Counted from the stretch's first letter, positions 7,334 through 16,303 are shown. The stretch is 55,504 nt of DNA from DATAWZ01 sp036266975 (GCA_036266975.1 DATAWZ010000216.1:1-55504); one strand, 5' to 3'. The notes: generated from the letters alone by a model not told the origin. Made by a program: numbers and translations.

Positions 7334-8968
7334 TCAGCACCCCGGCGGCAGGACGCGGGTGATCCGGACCTCGCGGCCGGGGGTGATGACGGCCGCGACG
7401 CCGGTCGACAGCGCGCTCACCTCGCTGGGGCACACGCGCGGGAGCTCCTCACGGCGACGGGTGCGCTCGCGTACGCGCCCGCGGTGGACGCGCTCGCTGT
7501 CGGTGAAGCCGGGCTCGGTGCCCGCCAAGGCGGCGAGCAGCTCGGCCGACTCGGGGACGACCTGGCGGTGGACGACCAGCACCTCGAGGTTGCCGAGCAC
7601 CTGATCGTGCAGCGTGCGCCCGCCGACGGCCCGCAGATCTGCGAGCTCTTGGGTGGCGAGCACCAGGCTGAGCCCGGCGGACCGGGCCCGCGAGAACAAC
7701 CGCACGACCTGCGGCGCACCGATCGCCGAGAACTCGTCGATCAGCACGAGCGCCGGACGCGGATCGTGCTGCAGCGCGGCCGAGGTCGTGATCAGGTCCT
7801 GCACGAGCGCCGCCCCGAGCATCGCCGCGAGCAGCGGGTGCGCGTCGGCGTCGAGCCGCACGTAGCAGGCCGCGCCCGCTCGCACGACGTCGAGCAGGTC
7901 AAAGCACGACGGCGCCCGCTCGGGGTCGAGCCAGCGGCCCGCGTCGGACTCGGCGAGGATTGCCAGCCGGTCGCGCGTGCCCGAGAGGTCTCGCTGCTGG
8001 CGCTCGTTCAGCGAGTCCAGGTAATGCTGCAGGCCGGCCGCCGCCTCGGCGCTCGGCAGCGTTCGGCTGAGCACCTCGAGCTCGAGCGGGTCCATGTGCC
8101 GCACCAGCGTCGCCAGGCTGATCGGGACGTTTGCCGCGCGCAGGGCGCGCACGGCATGCCCTAGAAACCGCTGCGCCTGGCGCAGGTAGTGCGGCTCGGT
8201 GTAGCGCTCGCCCGCGAGCGCCTTGTCGGCGATCTCGCTGTCGCTGCCGTGGGCGAACGGGTTGTACGCGACTGGGCCCTCGGTCGTCCACTCCAGGCAG
8301 GGCACGCCGGCCCGCCCCGCGGTCCCGCGGACGGTCTCCCTCAGCCCGTCGTCGCCCTTGGGGTCGATCACAATCCCCGGCAGCCCACGCATGAGCGCCT
8401 GCTCGAGGAGACGCTCGAGGGTGACAGTCTTGCCCGAGCCGGTCGTTCCCGCCACGAAGGCGTGGCGACCGCTGCGCCCGCCGAGCGGCAGGTACACCGG
8501 GCGCCCCCGTATGTCCCGGCCGAGCAACAGACCCTCACCCTCGCCCGAGCGTGGCCTGGCGACCGAGGCGTTGCCGAGGCACGTTAGGCGGGAGAGGACG
8601 CGGGCGGCGGCGCGCCGCGGCGCGCTCAAGATCGCCGCCGCCAGGCGGCGAAGGCCGGACAGCGCGTCGAGCGGGGTGCGGCGCTCACGCGCCGCCCGGC
8701 AGGCGCGACCGCCAGCGTCGAGGTCATGCTGGTGCCAGCGGCAGCCGCGGCGGGCACCGACCAATGCCGTCACGCCGCATGCGAAGGTGCCGGCAGAGGG
8801 TGAGCTTGCGAGTACGGGCAACGGCGCCGCGGCGAGCAGGGCCCAGCTCCAGTGCAGGGCGCGTGCGCGCAGGGCGCGAGCGAGCAGCCGTCCGGCCACG
8901 ACGCCGGCGAGCGCGGCCGCGGGTGCCCGCATGCCGCTCGAGACCAGAGTGAGAACGTCATCGTGCAT
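7334..8968 (-). CDS. VirD4/TraG-like type IV coupling ATPase
   Basis: A 544-residue membrane-tethered P-loop ATPase. The N-terminus has hydrophobic stretches (AAALAGVVAGRLLARAL; WSWALLAAAPLPVLASS) that could anchor it. Walker A is GTTGSGKT (residues 174-181), followed by GIVIDPKGDDGLRET and NPFAHG, features of TraG/VirD4/HerA-like DNA pumps. Walker B is ALVLIDEFSAIG, and the sensor-like LSLVLATQELADLR follows. The ATG at 8968 was chosen because AGGAGGT lies 7 bases upstream. By family it would bring DNA to a channel or pump it; no channel genes are nearby. Confidence 0.82.
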   Translation of the reverse strand: MHDDVLTLVSSGMRAPAAALAGVVAGRLLARALRARALHWSWALLAAAPLPVLASSPSAGTFACGVTALVGARRGCRWHQHDLDAGGRACRAARERRTPLDALSGLRRLAAAILSAPRRAAARVLSRLTCLGNASVARPRSGEGEGLLLGRDIRGRPVYLPLGGRSGRHAFVAGTTGSGKTVTLERLLEQALMRGLPGIVIDPKGDDGLRETVRGTAGRAGVPCLEWTTEGPVAYNPFAHGSDSEIADKALAGERYTEPHYLRQAQRFLGHAVRALRAANVPISLATLVRHMDPLELEVLSRTLPSAEAAAGLQHYLDSLNERQQRDLSGTRDRLAILAESDAGRWLDPERAPSCFDLLDVVRAGAACYVRLDADAHPLLAAMLGAALVQDLITTSAALQHDPRPALVLIDEFSAIGAPQVVRLFSRARSAGLSLVLATQELADLRAVGGRTLHDQVLGNLEVLVVHRQVVPESAELLAALAGTEPGFTDSERVHRGRVRERTRRREELPRVCPSEVSALSTGVAAVITPGREVRITRVLPPGC

Positions 8969-9291
8969 CGATGTGACCTCCTGTGGGGGTGTGGAAACGG
9001 CGAGCGGCGCCCGCAGAGGAGCGCCGCTCGAGGGGTGGCGCCGTGGCGTCACCGGTGGCCCTGGCTCAGCCGGGCCCTATGGGTCGGGAGCCGGGCCGCG
9101 AGGGCCCCTCCCGTTGGGCGGCGTGGTTCGGACACCGCCGGCGGCCCGCCGGACGGGCCTGTTCCGAAGCGTGTTGTGCGCCAGTCGCGTGTGTGATGCT
9201 CCCTCGGCGGCGCGCGGCCGGCGGTGTCAGCGACTGGCGCTCATCGGCGCATCAAGCGCCCGTGTGGGCGGCCCTCGGCGCCGTGCCGGGG
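8969..9291. other. Non-coding gap with interlocking inverted repeats
   Basis: Two perfect inverted repeats interlock here. A 12-bp pair, GACACCGCCGGC at 9131-9142 with its complement at 9217-9228, crosses an 11-bp pair, GCGCCAGTCGC at 9178-9188 with its complement at 9230-9240. The gap separates the regulator stop from the coupling-ATPase start. It could be an operator for the regulator or an origin of transfer, a reasonable thought beside a coupling ATPase, but no nick site is recognisable. No convincing gene is seen in it. Confidence 0.5.
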
Positions 9292-9981
9292 TCAGCGCAG
9301 CCGGTAGCCGACCGCGCGGAGATTGATCACCAGCGGGCGATCGGCTCCGGCGAGCTTGCGCCGCAGCCGCGAGGCGTGGCTGTCGAGGGTTCGCCCCGTT
9401 GCGCCGCCGGCGGTCCCCCAGATCGAGCGCAGCAGCTCCTCGCGGGTAAAGACGCGGTCTGGCTCGCTGGCCAGCTGCCCGAGCAGGTCGAACTCGCGGC
9501 GGCGAAGCGACAAGGCGCGTCCGGCGACCCAGGCCCTGCGGCCGGTGAGGTCGAGCTCGACGGGCGCGGCGAGGACCCGGCCACGGGCCAGCGGTGCGCC
9601 GGCGAGGCGCGCGAGCGAGTCCAGCCGCGCGCGTAACAGCGCGTACTCGTAGGGCGGCGCGACGTAGTCATCTGCGCCGGCGTGGAAGGCCCGCAGCGTC
9701 GCGAGCTCTCCGCGGTGGCGGCCGAGCACCACGATCGCGGTGGTATCCGCGAGCCAGCCGCCGCGATCGTCCCGGCCGCGAGCCTCGACGAGGAATGCGG
9801 CCGCCCCCGACGGCATCCCGAGCTCGGCGAGGATCACCACATCGGGCGGCTGGGCCGCCGCCCGCTCGCGAGCGGTCGGCGCATCGCTCACCTGCGTGCC
9901 CCACCCGTCGAGCCGCAGCCGCTCGGCGAGCGCGCCCACGCCGCCGCGCGGCCCACCGACCAGCAACACCTGCGCGCTCAT
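9292..9981 (-). CDS. OmpR/PhoB-type response regulator with a degenerate receiver
   Basis: 229 residues. The C-terminal half is a clear winged-helix output domain: LDLTGRRAWVAGRALSLRRR, EFDLLGQLASEPDRVFTREE, LLRSIWG, then the recognition helix TLDSHASRLRRKL and the wing VINLRAVGYRLR. The N-terminal receiver keeps the fold (DVVILAELGMP, AGADDYV) but lacks the chemistry. The acidic pair is GG (VLLVGGPRGG), the phospho-acceptor Asp position is Ala, and the conserved Lys before the last loop is absent (APPYEY). It probably works without phosphorylation. The ATG at 9981 overlaps the upstream stop (ATGA). The binding site may be the inverted repeats at 9131-9240. Confidence 0.8.
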   Translation of the reverse strand: MSAQVLLVGGPRGGVGALAERLRLDGWGTQVSDAPTARERAAAQPPDVVILAELGMPSGAAAFLVEARGRDDRGGWLADTTAIVVLGRHRGELATLRAFHAGADDYVAPPYEYALLRARLDSLARLAGAPLARGRVLAAPVELDLTGRRAWVAGRALSLRRREFDLLGQLASEPDRVFTREELLRSIWGTAGGATGRTLDSHASRLRRKLAGADRPLVINLRAVGYRLR

Positions 9982-10973
9982 AGCTCGACGTCCCGTGGCG
10001 GGATGCCGAGGCCGCGCCGCGCGATCAGCGCGAGGACCTCGCTGTGCACCCAGGGGGAGGGAAGGTTGGTGCCGCATTCGGGCAACAGCCCCAGCCGCCG
10101 TCCGAGCCAGCTCGTCTCCCCGGAGACTCGTCCGCGCGGGTCGCGCTTGACGCGCCCACAGCGAATCGCGACCTCGCTCATGCTCAGCCCCCCGGCAGCC
10201 ACCATCGCCACGACGGTTTCGCGCAGCCGCCGGTTCAGGACGATCGGGCTCGCGCCGAGCCGCTCAAGCTCGATCCGCAGGCGTCCGCGGGAGATCCCGC
10301 GGCGCTCGCATCCACGGCAATCCACCTGAGCGAGGCTGATCGACCGGGCGGGCTCGTAGTCCTCGAGCGCCCCGACCACATCGCGGAGTCGCACCACCTC
10401 GCCCCCATCCGCATCGTCCCGCGTGCGCGTCCAGCGCAGCTCGCGGGCGTCGCCCTGATCAAGCGGTACAGCCTCCAGCCGGAAAAGGCGCCCCCGCCGA
10501 TCGGCGAGCTCGCCTGCGACCGCACCGGGCTCGCCGAGCTCGCAGGTCCGCTGGGCCACGATCGAGGGCGTCGGCGCACCGGGATCTCGCCGCAGGTCCT
10601 CATCCTCGAGGGGCCGGCACCGCACCGCTGCCAGGTCGGCCAGATACATCCGAGTGAGCAGTCGGATGTTCGAGAGGGGCTCGTCGGGCCAGAGGTGCGC
10701 GACCAGGCGCGCGTCCGAGCCGTCGTCCCGGGCGCGGTCGATGAGCAGCACGCTTCCGCCGGCGCCGGCGAGGACATGCATTGAGCGCTCGATGCCCTCG
10801 ACATCGACGTAGGTCGCGATCGGGCGGCGCTCGGTCGGTGCCAGGGCCACCGGCGACGAATCCGAGAGCCGCGAGGGCTGCTCCTCGCCGGCCGGATTCG
10901 GCTGGTCACGGGCGGTGCCGGTCGTCGATGAGGCCTTGTCGCCCGGGCGGGCGATCGTGGAGCTGCTGGACAT
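9978..10973 (-). CDS. Unrecognised protein coupled to the response regulator
   Basis: 331 residues, no family recognised. The N-terminal ~45 residues are Ser/Pro/Thr-rich and probably disordered. The middle is mixed alpha/beta (VDVEGIERSMHVLAGAGGSVLLIDRARDD is part of it, with HLWPDEPLSN after). A CRGC pair occurs near residue 217. The C-terminal third has ETVVAMVAAGGLSMSEVAIR, which could be a helix-turn-helix. The start is supported by AGGAGAACGAG before the ATG. Its stop overlaps the regulator's start, so the two are probably made together; a sensor or partner of the degenerate regulator is a guess. Confidence 0.6.
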   Translation of the reverse strand: MSSSSTIARPGDKASSTTGTARDQPNPAGEEQPSRLSDSSPVALAPTERRPIATYVDVEGIERSMHVLAGAGGSVLLIDRARDDGSDARLVAHLWPDEPLSNIRLLTRMYLADLAAVRCRPLEDEDLRRDPGAPTPSIVAQRTCELGEPGAVAGELADRRGRLFRLEAVPLDQGDARELRWTRTRDDADGGEVVRLRDVVGALEDYEPARSISLAQVDCRGCERRGISRGRLRIELERLGASPIVLNRRLRETVVAMVAAGGLSMSEVAIRCGRVKRDPRGRVSGETSWLGRRLGLLPECGTNLPSPWVHSEVLALIARRGLGIPPRDVEL

Positions 10974-11615
10974 CTCGTTCTCCTCGAGGAGCGGGCGAGG
11001 GCGCCGGGCGGCGCCGCATGCCTCTTCCGACGAGGAGCGTCAGATGTGCCACCCGCGGCGCAAAAGAATCGGCTCGAAGTTCTTCGCCGGCGGCGAGTCG
11101 GCGCGGTCAGACGCGGTCAGTCCCGGTCGTCGTGTCGGTGTGGACGTGAGCTGAGGACGGTCGGGCGGACGGAGACAGGCGAGACGGCTTTGGGGCTGGA
11201 CGATCGGATCGGGCGCGCGCAGGCGAGCTCAAGGAGGCGAGGGGGCGTGCGGCGGTCGGTGCGTGGGAACGGCGGTGCAGACAGCGGGGTGCGGCGTGAG
11301 TGCGATGAGAAAGAGAGAGAGTCGCCGACGTTACGCGTCGCTTGGGACGGAATCCGTCGGCGGGTTGCGGATACCGCGGCGCATCGCTGCGGCGGAGCGG
11401 CCGGACGCGTGGCGCACGGCCTTGGCCTTCGGCGTACGGCCAGCACGACGGCGCCGATCGAGCGGGTACCTGCACCGGGGCCGCGGGCAACGGCCGCCCC
11501 GAGCCGGGTAGCGGCACCACGCAACGGGGCCGGCGCGGGCCGCGAGGAGAACACGCGCTCTCCCTCCTGTGAGGACGGTGGTCCCGTTGCCGGGCCCGTC
11601 GTCGGAGTGGTGGGC
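10974..11615. other. Divergent intergenic region of about 640 bases
   Basis: It lies between the divergent unknown gene and the large fused ATPase. The plus-strand frame stays open back to 11046, but its translation is Arg/Cys-rich and repetitive with no fold-like pattern, so I treat it as non-coding. CGCGGTCAG-type sequence is repeated directly with 10-base spacing at about 11102-11120, a possible binding-site pair. The island's divergent promoters should be here; no clear -35/-10 pair was found. Confidence 0.4.
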
Positions 11616-14600
11616 GTGCACGTCCTCGTGCCAAGTGCGCTCCTGCTCGCCACGCTGACGGTGGCGGTGCTTCTCGGCCGGCGCTCGCGTGTGCGCGGGG
11701 CGCCCGTGCGGCTGCGCGTGATCCCCTACCGCAGCGACCGCGCCGGTCCGCAGGCCGTCGCCGCGTTCTACGCGGCGGTCCACAAGCGGCTGCTGCGCCG
11801 ATGGTGGCAGCGGCTGTGGGGCGGTCAGCCGGGGATCGCCCTGGAGATACACCTTCGCTCCACCGGCGGCGCGCCCGAGGCCACCCTGGCGCTCGTGTGC
11901 CCGGCCGGCATGGAGCGCACGCTGCGGGCCGCCCTGCGCGGCGCGTATCCCGACGTCCGCCTGACGGCGTGGCCAGGAGCCGTCGGACGTCCGGGATCGG
12001 TCGTGCGCCTGCGCAAGCGCGACGGATCCGGCCGGCGCATCAACGATCCCCGCGGCCTGGAGCAACGAGACCCCCCGATCGACGGCGTGCTGCTCGCGAT
12101 GGCCGCCGCTGGGGCGCCGACGCTCGTGCAAGTGGCGATCCGACCCGTCCCGCTGCTGTTCGAGCGGATCGTGGGCGGGCGCCCCCACCACGCGGAGCTC
12201 GCGCGGCCAGAACACGGTGGTCCCCGCGTGCCTCGGGCCAACGCCGACGAGCTGAGGACCGACATCGCCCGCGGTCCGCTGTTCTTCTGCGAGATCCGCG
12301 TCGCCGCGTCCGACCGCCGCCACGCCACACAGGTGTCCTCCGAGCTGCGCTCGGTGGCGACCGAGAATGCGCTCGTCGAGCGGGGGACCGCCGTGCGGCG
12401 CGCGCTGATGGGACGGTGGTGGGACCGCCGCATCCAGACCGGCGCGCTGCGAGGGATTCCCGATGTGCGCGGCGGGACCTTCGGCTGCACCGAGCTGCCG
12501 AGCCTCTGGCAGGTGCCGTCGGTCGGCTTCCGCGGTGTTCCCCTCGCTCGCACGTCCGTTCCGTTCGCGCCGGCGCCGGCCGCCACCTGGCGACCGCGCT
12601 CGGCAACGGGGCTCATGCGCGACGCGTGGGGGCCGGTCTCGATCCAGCCCGCGCTCCGGCGCCAGCACGTCGCGGTCCCCGGGGCGGTCGATCAGGGGAA
12701 GAGCTCGCTGCTGGTGGCCAGCGTCGCCGAGGACCTGCAGCGTCGCCGCTGCGCGGTGATCGTCCTGGACCCGAAGGGCGACGCCGCCGATGCGGCGATC
12801 AGTCTGGTACCACCCGGTCGCGCGCTGACCCTGCTCGATCTGGCGCGGCCGACCTGCGGCTTCAACCCGCTTGCCGTCGACGCGCCGCCCGACGTCATCG
12901 CCGACTATGTCGTGGGGGCGTTGCGGCCGCTGTTCGGCGAGGGCGACATCCGCGCCTCGTCGGACCGTTACCTACGCAGCGCGACCGTCGCCGCGCTCGC
13001 CTGCGACCGCGACAGCACGCTGTGGGATGTCGCTCGCCTGCTCTCGGTCGGCAGGGACGGACAGGCCTTTCGCGAGCACGTCGGCACGCGGCTGCGCACG
13101 CTGCCCGAGTTCGGCGAGACCGCTCGCTTCTTCGATGACGAGCTGGGGACCCAGCTCGAGCAGGCACGCAGCACGACGACGAGCAAGCTCGACGCTCCGG
13201 CCAACAAGCTTGCGAGGCTGCTCAACTCCCCCTCGATCAAGCGCGTGCTGCTCAATCGGTCGCTCGTGCTCGACCTTGACCGGATCATCGCCGACGCCGA
13301 GGTGCTGGTCGTCCGCGGCGCGCTCGGGGCGATGGGGGCCGGGAACACCGCGGTCGTGCTCCAGTTGCTCGTCGGCATGCTCGACGCCGCCCTCGCCCGT
13401 CAGCAGGACCTCGTGCCGGCGGACGAGCGGATCGCCGTCGCCCTGAAGATCGACGAAGCCCCGCTGGTGATCAACCGAGGGTTCGCGAGCACGCTTGCGC
13501 TCAAGCGGTCGGCCGGCCTGGAGACCGTCGCCTGCTGGCAGACCGACGCCCAGTGGGAGGACGACGACCTGCGAGCGCAGCTCGACGCGCTCTTCGCGCA
13601 TCGCGTGTACTTCGCGACCGCGTCCGTGCCGGATGCCCGCGCGGGGGCGGCGCTCATGATGGCCGAATTCACCGACCAGGTGCGCGCCGAGGACGGGCGC
13701 GTCTCAATGCTCGCGCGACCCGACACCCGACTGCACCTGCCCAGGCACCACGCGATTGTCAGTTGGACGGGACCGAGCGGGCGCCTCGCGCCCTTCGTGG
13801 CCCAGACGATTCCGATGCACGTCGACGACGACCTCCTCGCCCACCACGCCGCCCGCCAAGCGCGGCGAGGCGGCCGCGTCCTCGAGGACCTCAGCCAGCC
13901 CCACTGGGAGCGCGTCACACCCAACGGGCGCCCGACGTCAGCGGTGTCACCCGCGACCGCGCCGCCACCACCCGCGACCGCACCGCCGCCGCCCGCAACC
14001 GCACCGCCGCCGCCCACAACCGCACCGCCGCCGCCCACAACCGCACCGCCGCCGCCCACAACCGCACCGCCGCCGCCCACCACCGCACCGCCGCCGCCCA
14101 CAACCGCACCGCCGCCACCCGCAACCGCACCGCGGTTGCCCGTAGCCGCACTGCAGCCACCCGCGGCTCCACGCACGGGGCCCGCGCCCGCGACGTCGCC
14201 ACCCCGACCGGCCGCGCCGTCACCCCCACACGCGACGCCGGCGCCCCGCCACGCGACGCCGTCACCCCCGCCGGCGATGCCATCGCCCCGCGCAGAATCG
14301 CCGTCACCCCCGCCGGCGCCCCGCCGCGCGACGCCGTCGCCCCCGCCGGCGATGCCATCGCCCCGCGCAGAATCGCCGTCACCCCCGCATGAAACGCCAT
14401 CACCCCCGCATGAAACGCCGTCACCCCCACACGAAACGCCCTCGCCCGTGCTCGCAACACCGGGATCACCAGCCTCCAACCCGGAGACACCGTCATCGCC
14501 CGGCGCCGGCGCATCGCCGCGCGTCCGGGCGAGCGGCGGCGAGAGCCGTCGCCGCCGCCCCGCGCCCGAGGCGCTGCGCGAGCTCGCCCAGCTCGATAGC

Positions 14601-15632
14601 GCTCGCGAGCTGCGGCCGATCGCAGCAGCCGACCCCGAGGTGGAGCCCAGATTGGACGCGATCGACGTGGAGATGCTGGTCTGGCTCGCCGGCGTCGGCC
14701 ACGCGCTGAGCACCCAGCTGCATCGGCGCTTCGGCGCCGGACGGTCGCTTTCGACCACGCAGCGACGGCTCCGCCGTCTCTACGAGGGCGGCGTCGTGGC
14801 TCGCTGGCAGCCCCACCGCGGCGACGGCGGCGCCCTCCCCGTCGTCTACGCCCTCACTCCTGCCGGCCGGAGGGTGCTGCTCGAGCGCAGGCGAATCCGC
14901 CTGTTCGAGCGCGAAAGCGCGCCCGCGAGCGACGGCACAGACGGACGCTGGCGGGCTGAAGTGCGGCGCGACATCCACCTCGCCGCCTGGCTCGCCGGCC
15001 TGGAGGCCACCCTGCACACGCCGCTTCGGATCCTCGGGCGCGATGAAGCGGTCGCGCATCCGCCGCGCCGACCTCACGGATCCGGCGATGGCTCAGTCGG
15101 ACCGGGCGACCTCGCGCGCGGCGACGGACGGGTGGCTCACGATTTCCTGCGCAGCGATCGCGACGGCCGCCGAGGCCCGGCACGCACGTTCGAGACGGTC
15201 AGGCCCGATTGCCTGGTGCGAGCGGCGCGAGCCGAGAAGGACGGGCCGGAGCTGATGGTCGAGCTCGATCTGCGGTCGGCGTCGCGGTTCGCCGCCGCGC
15301 GACTGGAGCGCTATGACCACCTGCTGACGGGCTGGTGGAGCCTGCGTCATCCGGCGCGGCGGCGTCCAAACGTCGTGTTCGTGCTGCGCGACCGCGGCGA
15401 CGCCCTACGCGTGTGCGCGCTGGCCGATCGCGTCGTCGGGGCGTGCATGGCGTATCCCGGCGAGCACCCGCGCGACTGGGAGTACCCAGGGCGAGCGGCA
15501 ATGTCCTTCTGCGCCGAGGAGGACGTCCACCACGGGACGGCGCGCTCGTGGCAGATCCGGCGACTGCCCCCGTCACTGCGCTCCGACCGTGACGGCGTCG
15601 TTGAGGCGGAGCTCGCCCTAAAGCCGGCGTAG
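11616..15632 (+). CDS. TraG/VirB4-like ATPase fused by a proline-rich linker to a replication-relaxation-like domain
   Basis: About 1338 residues from the GTG at 11616 (GGAG nine bases upstream); the frame is open from 11046. It begins with one membrane helix (VLVPSALLLATLTVAVLLG). A mixed domain follows (~residues 30-340), then a P-loop ATPase: Walker A GAVDQGKS (K362), VIVLDPKGDAADAA, FNPLAV, and Walker B ALKIDEAPLVI. After about residue 760 comes a ~230-residue Pro-rich linker with TAPPPP repeats. The C-terminus (~residues 1000-1338) is a winged helix (MLVWLAGVGHALSTQLHRRF) plus RPDCLV...ELMVELDLR...RLERYDHL, the same nuclease-like layout as the protein at 6509-7303. It probably acts on DNA at the membrane with the other island proteins. 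The start is uncertain. Confidence 0.75.
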   Translation: MHVLVPSALLLATLTVAVLLGRRSRVRGAPVRLRVIPYRSDRAGPQAVAAFYAAVHKRLLRRWWQRLWGGQPGIALEIHLRSTGGAPEATLALVCPAGMERTLRAALRGAYPDVRLTAWPGAVGRPGSVVRLRKRDGSGRRINDPRGLEQRDPPIDGVLLAMAAAGAPTLVQVAIRPVPLLFERIVGGRPHHAELARPEHGGPRVPRANADELRTDIARGPLFFCEIRVAASDRRHATQVSSELRSVATENALVERGTAVRRALMGRWWDRRIQTGALRGIPDVRGGTFGCTELPSLWQVPSVGFRGVPLARTSVPFAPAPAATWRPRSATGLMRDAWGPVSIQPALRRQHVAVPGAVDQGKSSLLVASVAEDLQRRRCAVIVLDPKGDAADAAISLVPPGRALTLLDLARPTCGFNPLAVDAPPDVIADYVVGALRPLFGEGDIRASSDRYLRSATVAALACDRDSTLWDVARLLSVGRDGQAFREHVGTRLRTLPEFGETARFFDDELGTQLEQARSTTTSKLDAPANKLARLLNSPSIKRVLLNRSLVLDLDRIIADAEVLVVRGALGAMGAGNTAVVLQLLVGMLDAALARQQDLVPADERIAVALKIDEAPLVINRGFASTLALKRSAGLETVACWQTDAQWEDDDLRAQLDALFAHRVYFATASVPDARAGAALMMAEFTDQVRAEDGRVSMLARPDTRLHLPRHHAIVSWTGPSGRLAPFVAQTIPMHVDDDLLAHHAARQARRGGRVLEDLSQPHWERVTPNGRPTSAVSPATAPPPPATAPPPPATAPPPPTTAPPPPTTAPPPPTTAPPPPTTAPPPPTTAPPPPATAPRLPVAALQPPAAPRTGPAPATSPPRPAAPSPPHATPAPRHATPSPPPAMPSPRAESPSPPPAPRRATPSPPPAMPSPRAESPSPPHETPSPPHETPSPPHETPSPVLATPGSPASNPETPSSPGAGASPRVRASGGESRRRRPAPEALRELAQLDSARELRPIAAADPEVEPRLDAIDVEMLVWLAGVGHALSTQLHRRFGAGRSLSTTQRRLRRLYEGGVVARWQPHRGDGGALPVVYALTPAGRRVLLERRRIRLFERESAPASDGTDGRWRAEVRRDIHLAAWLAGLEATLHTPLRILGRDEAVAHPPRRPHGSGDGSVGPGDLARGDGRVAHDFLRSDRDGRRGPARTFETVRPDCLVRAARAEKDGPELMVELDLRSASRFAAARLERYDHLLTGWWSLRHPARRRPNVVFVLRDRGDALRVCALADRVVGACMAYPGEHPRDWEYPGRAAMSFCAEEDVHHGTARSWQIRRLPPSLRSDRDGVVEAELALKPA
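13948..14141 (+). repeat. 21-bp tandem repeats encoding (A/T)TAPPPP
   Basis: About nine near-identical 21-base units (consensus CCCACAACCGCACCGCCGCCG) encode heptapeptides TTAPPPP/ATAPPPP within the linker of the fused ATPase. A second block at about 14215-14450 encodes degenerate SPPPAMPSPRAE and SPPHETP units. The unit is a multiple of three, so copy-number change keeps the frame. Confidence 0.9.
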
Positions 15633-15672
15633 CGACGCGGCGGTCGGGAGCGCTGGTCCCTGACCGCCGCGG

Positions 15673-16035
15673 TCAGGGAGCGCCGGTCCCGAGCTCGCCT
15701 TCGGCCGCGGCCCTCGAGTCGACCAGGGTGAACACGCGGTCCAGTCCGGTGATCGACATCGTCCGCGCGATCGACGGGTTGCGGTTGACGAGAACGAGCT
15801 CGGCGTCGCGCTCGCGAAGCGCCCGGAGCGCCCCGATCAGCACCCCGAGTCCGCTGGAGTCCAGAAAGCTCGTCGAGCCGAGGTCGACGATGACGCCGAT
15901 CAGCCCGTTCCCGATCTGCTCGCTCAGCGCCGCTTTCAGCTTCGGCGCGGTGTACAGATCCACCTCTCCGCCCACCGCGACGACAACCCGCCCGCCGCCC
16001 AGCGGCTCAACGTCAACCGTGAAGGGATGGTCCAT
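15673..16035 (-). CDS. STAS-domain anti-sigma factor antagonist
   Basis: About 120 residues, a single SpoIIAA-like STAS domain. It has GEVDLYTAPKLKAAL, then IVDLGSTSFLDSSGLGVLIG, where the DSSG serine is the usual phosphorylation site that switches anti-sigma binding, then LVNRNPSIARTMSITGLDRVF. It should control a sigma factor by partner switching, but no kinase/anti-sigma gene is adjacent. The ATG at 16035 is preferred; a TTG nine codons upstream would also be in frame. No strong ribosome site is seen for either. Confidence 0.88.
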   Translation of the reverse strand: MDHPFTVDVEPLGGGRVVVAVGGEVDLYTAPKLKAALSEQIGNGLIGVIVDLGSTSFLDSSGLGVLIGALRALRERDAELVLVNRNPSIARTMSITGLDRVFTLVDSRAAAEGELGTGAP

Positions 16036-16303
16036 CTGTTGCAGGCTATTCGGTCCCGGCAACGCGTGGCTGCCGGAAGGGCCGGCCCCCAGCCGCGACG
16101 GGCCGCGACGGGCCGCGACGAGATTGGGCAGCCGCCGTCGCCACGCGGCACAGAAGACTCGTTGATTCGTTGAGTCCGACTCAGTAACATCGGGTCGGGC
16201 CCGCTCGAATCCCCGGTCGCGATCTCGATTGCGCGGTCGGCGAGCCGCGTGAGACGATGCCGCACCGAGGAGTCACCACGATGAGCACGGCCGACGAGAC
16301 CTC

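Noticed and set aside
11046..11615. N-terminal extension of the fused ATPase
   Set aside because: The frame is open but the translation is Arg/Cys-rich without fold-like pattern; the membrane helix after 11616 is a more natural start.
13948..14450. CRISPR-like array
   Set aside because: The repeats are contiguous in-frame codons with no spacers.
13400..14758. Minus-strand Gly-rich frame opposite the proline linker
   Set aside because: It mirrors the GC-rich codon repeats of the linker; no recognisable domain, and the plus frame has conserved ATPase motifs.
6084..15632. Complete integrative conjugative element
   Set aside because: No relaxase, integrase, channel genes, tRNA or attachment repeats could be identified in or around the island.
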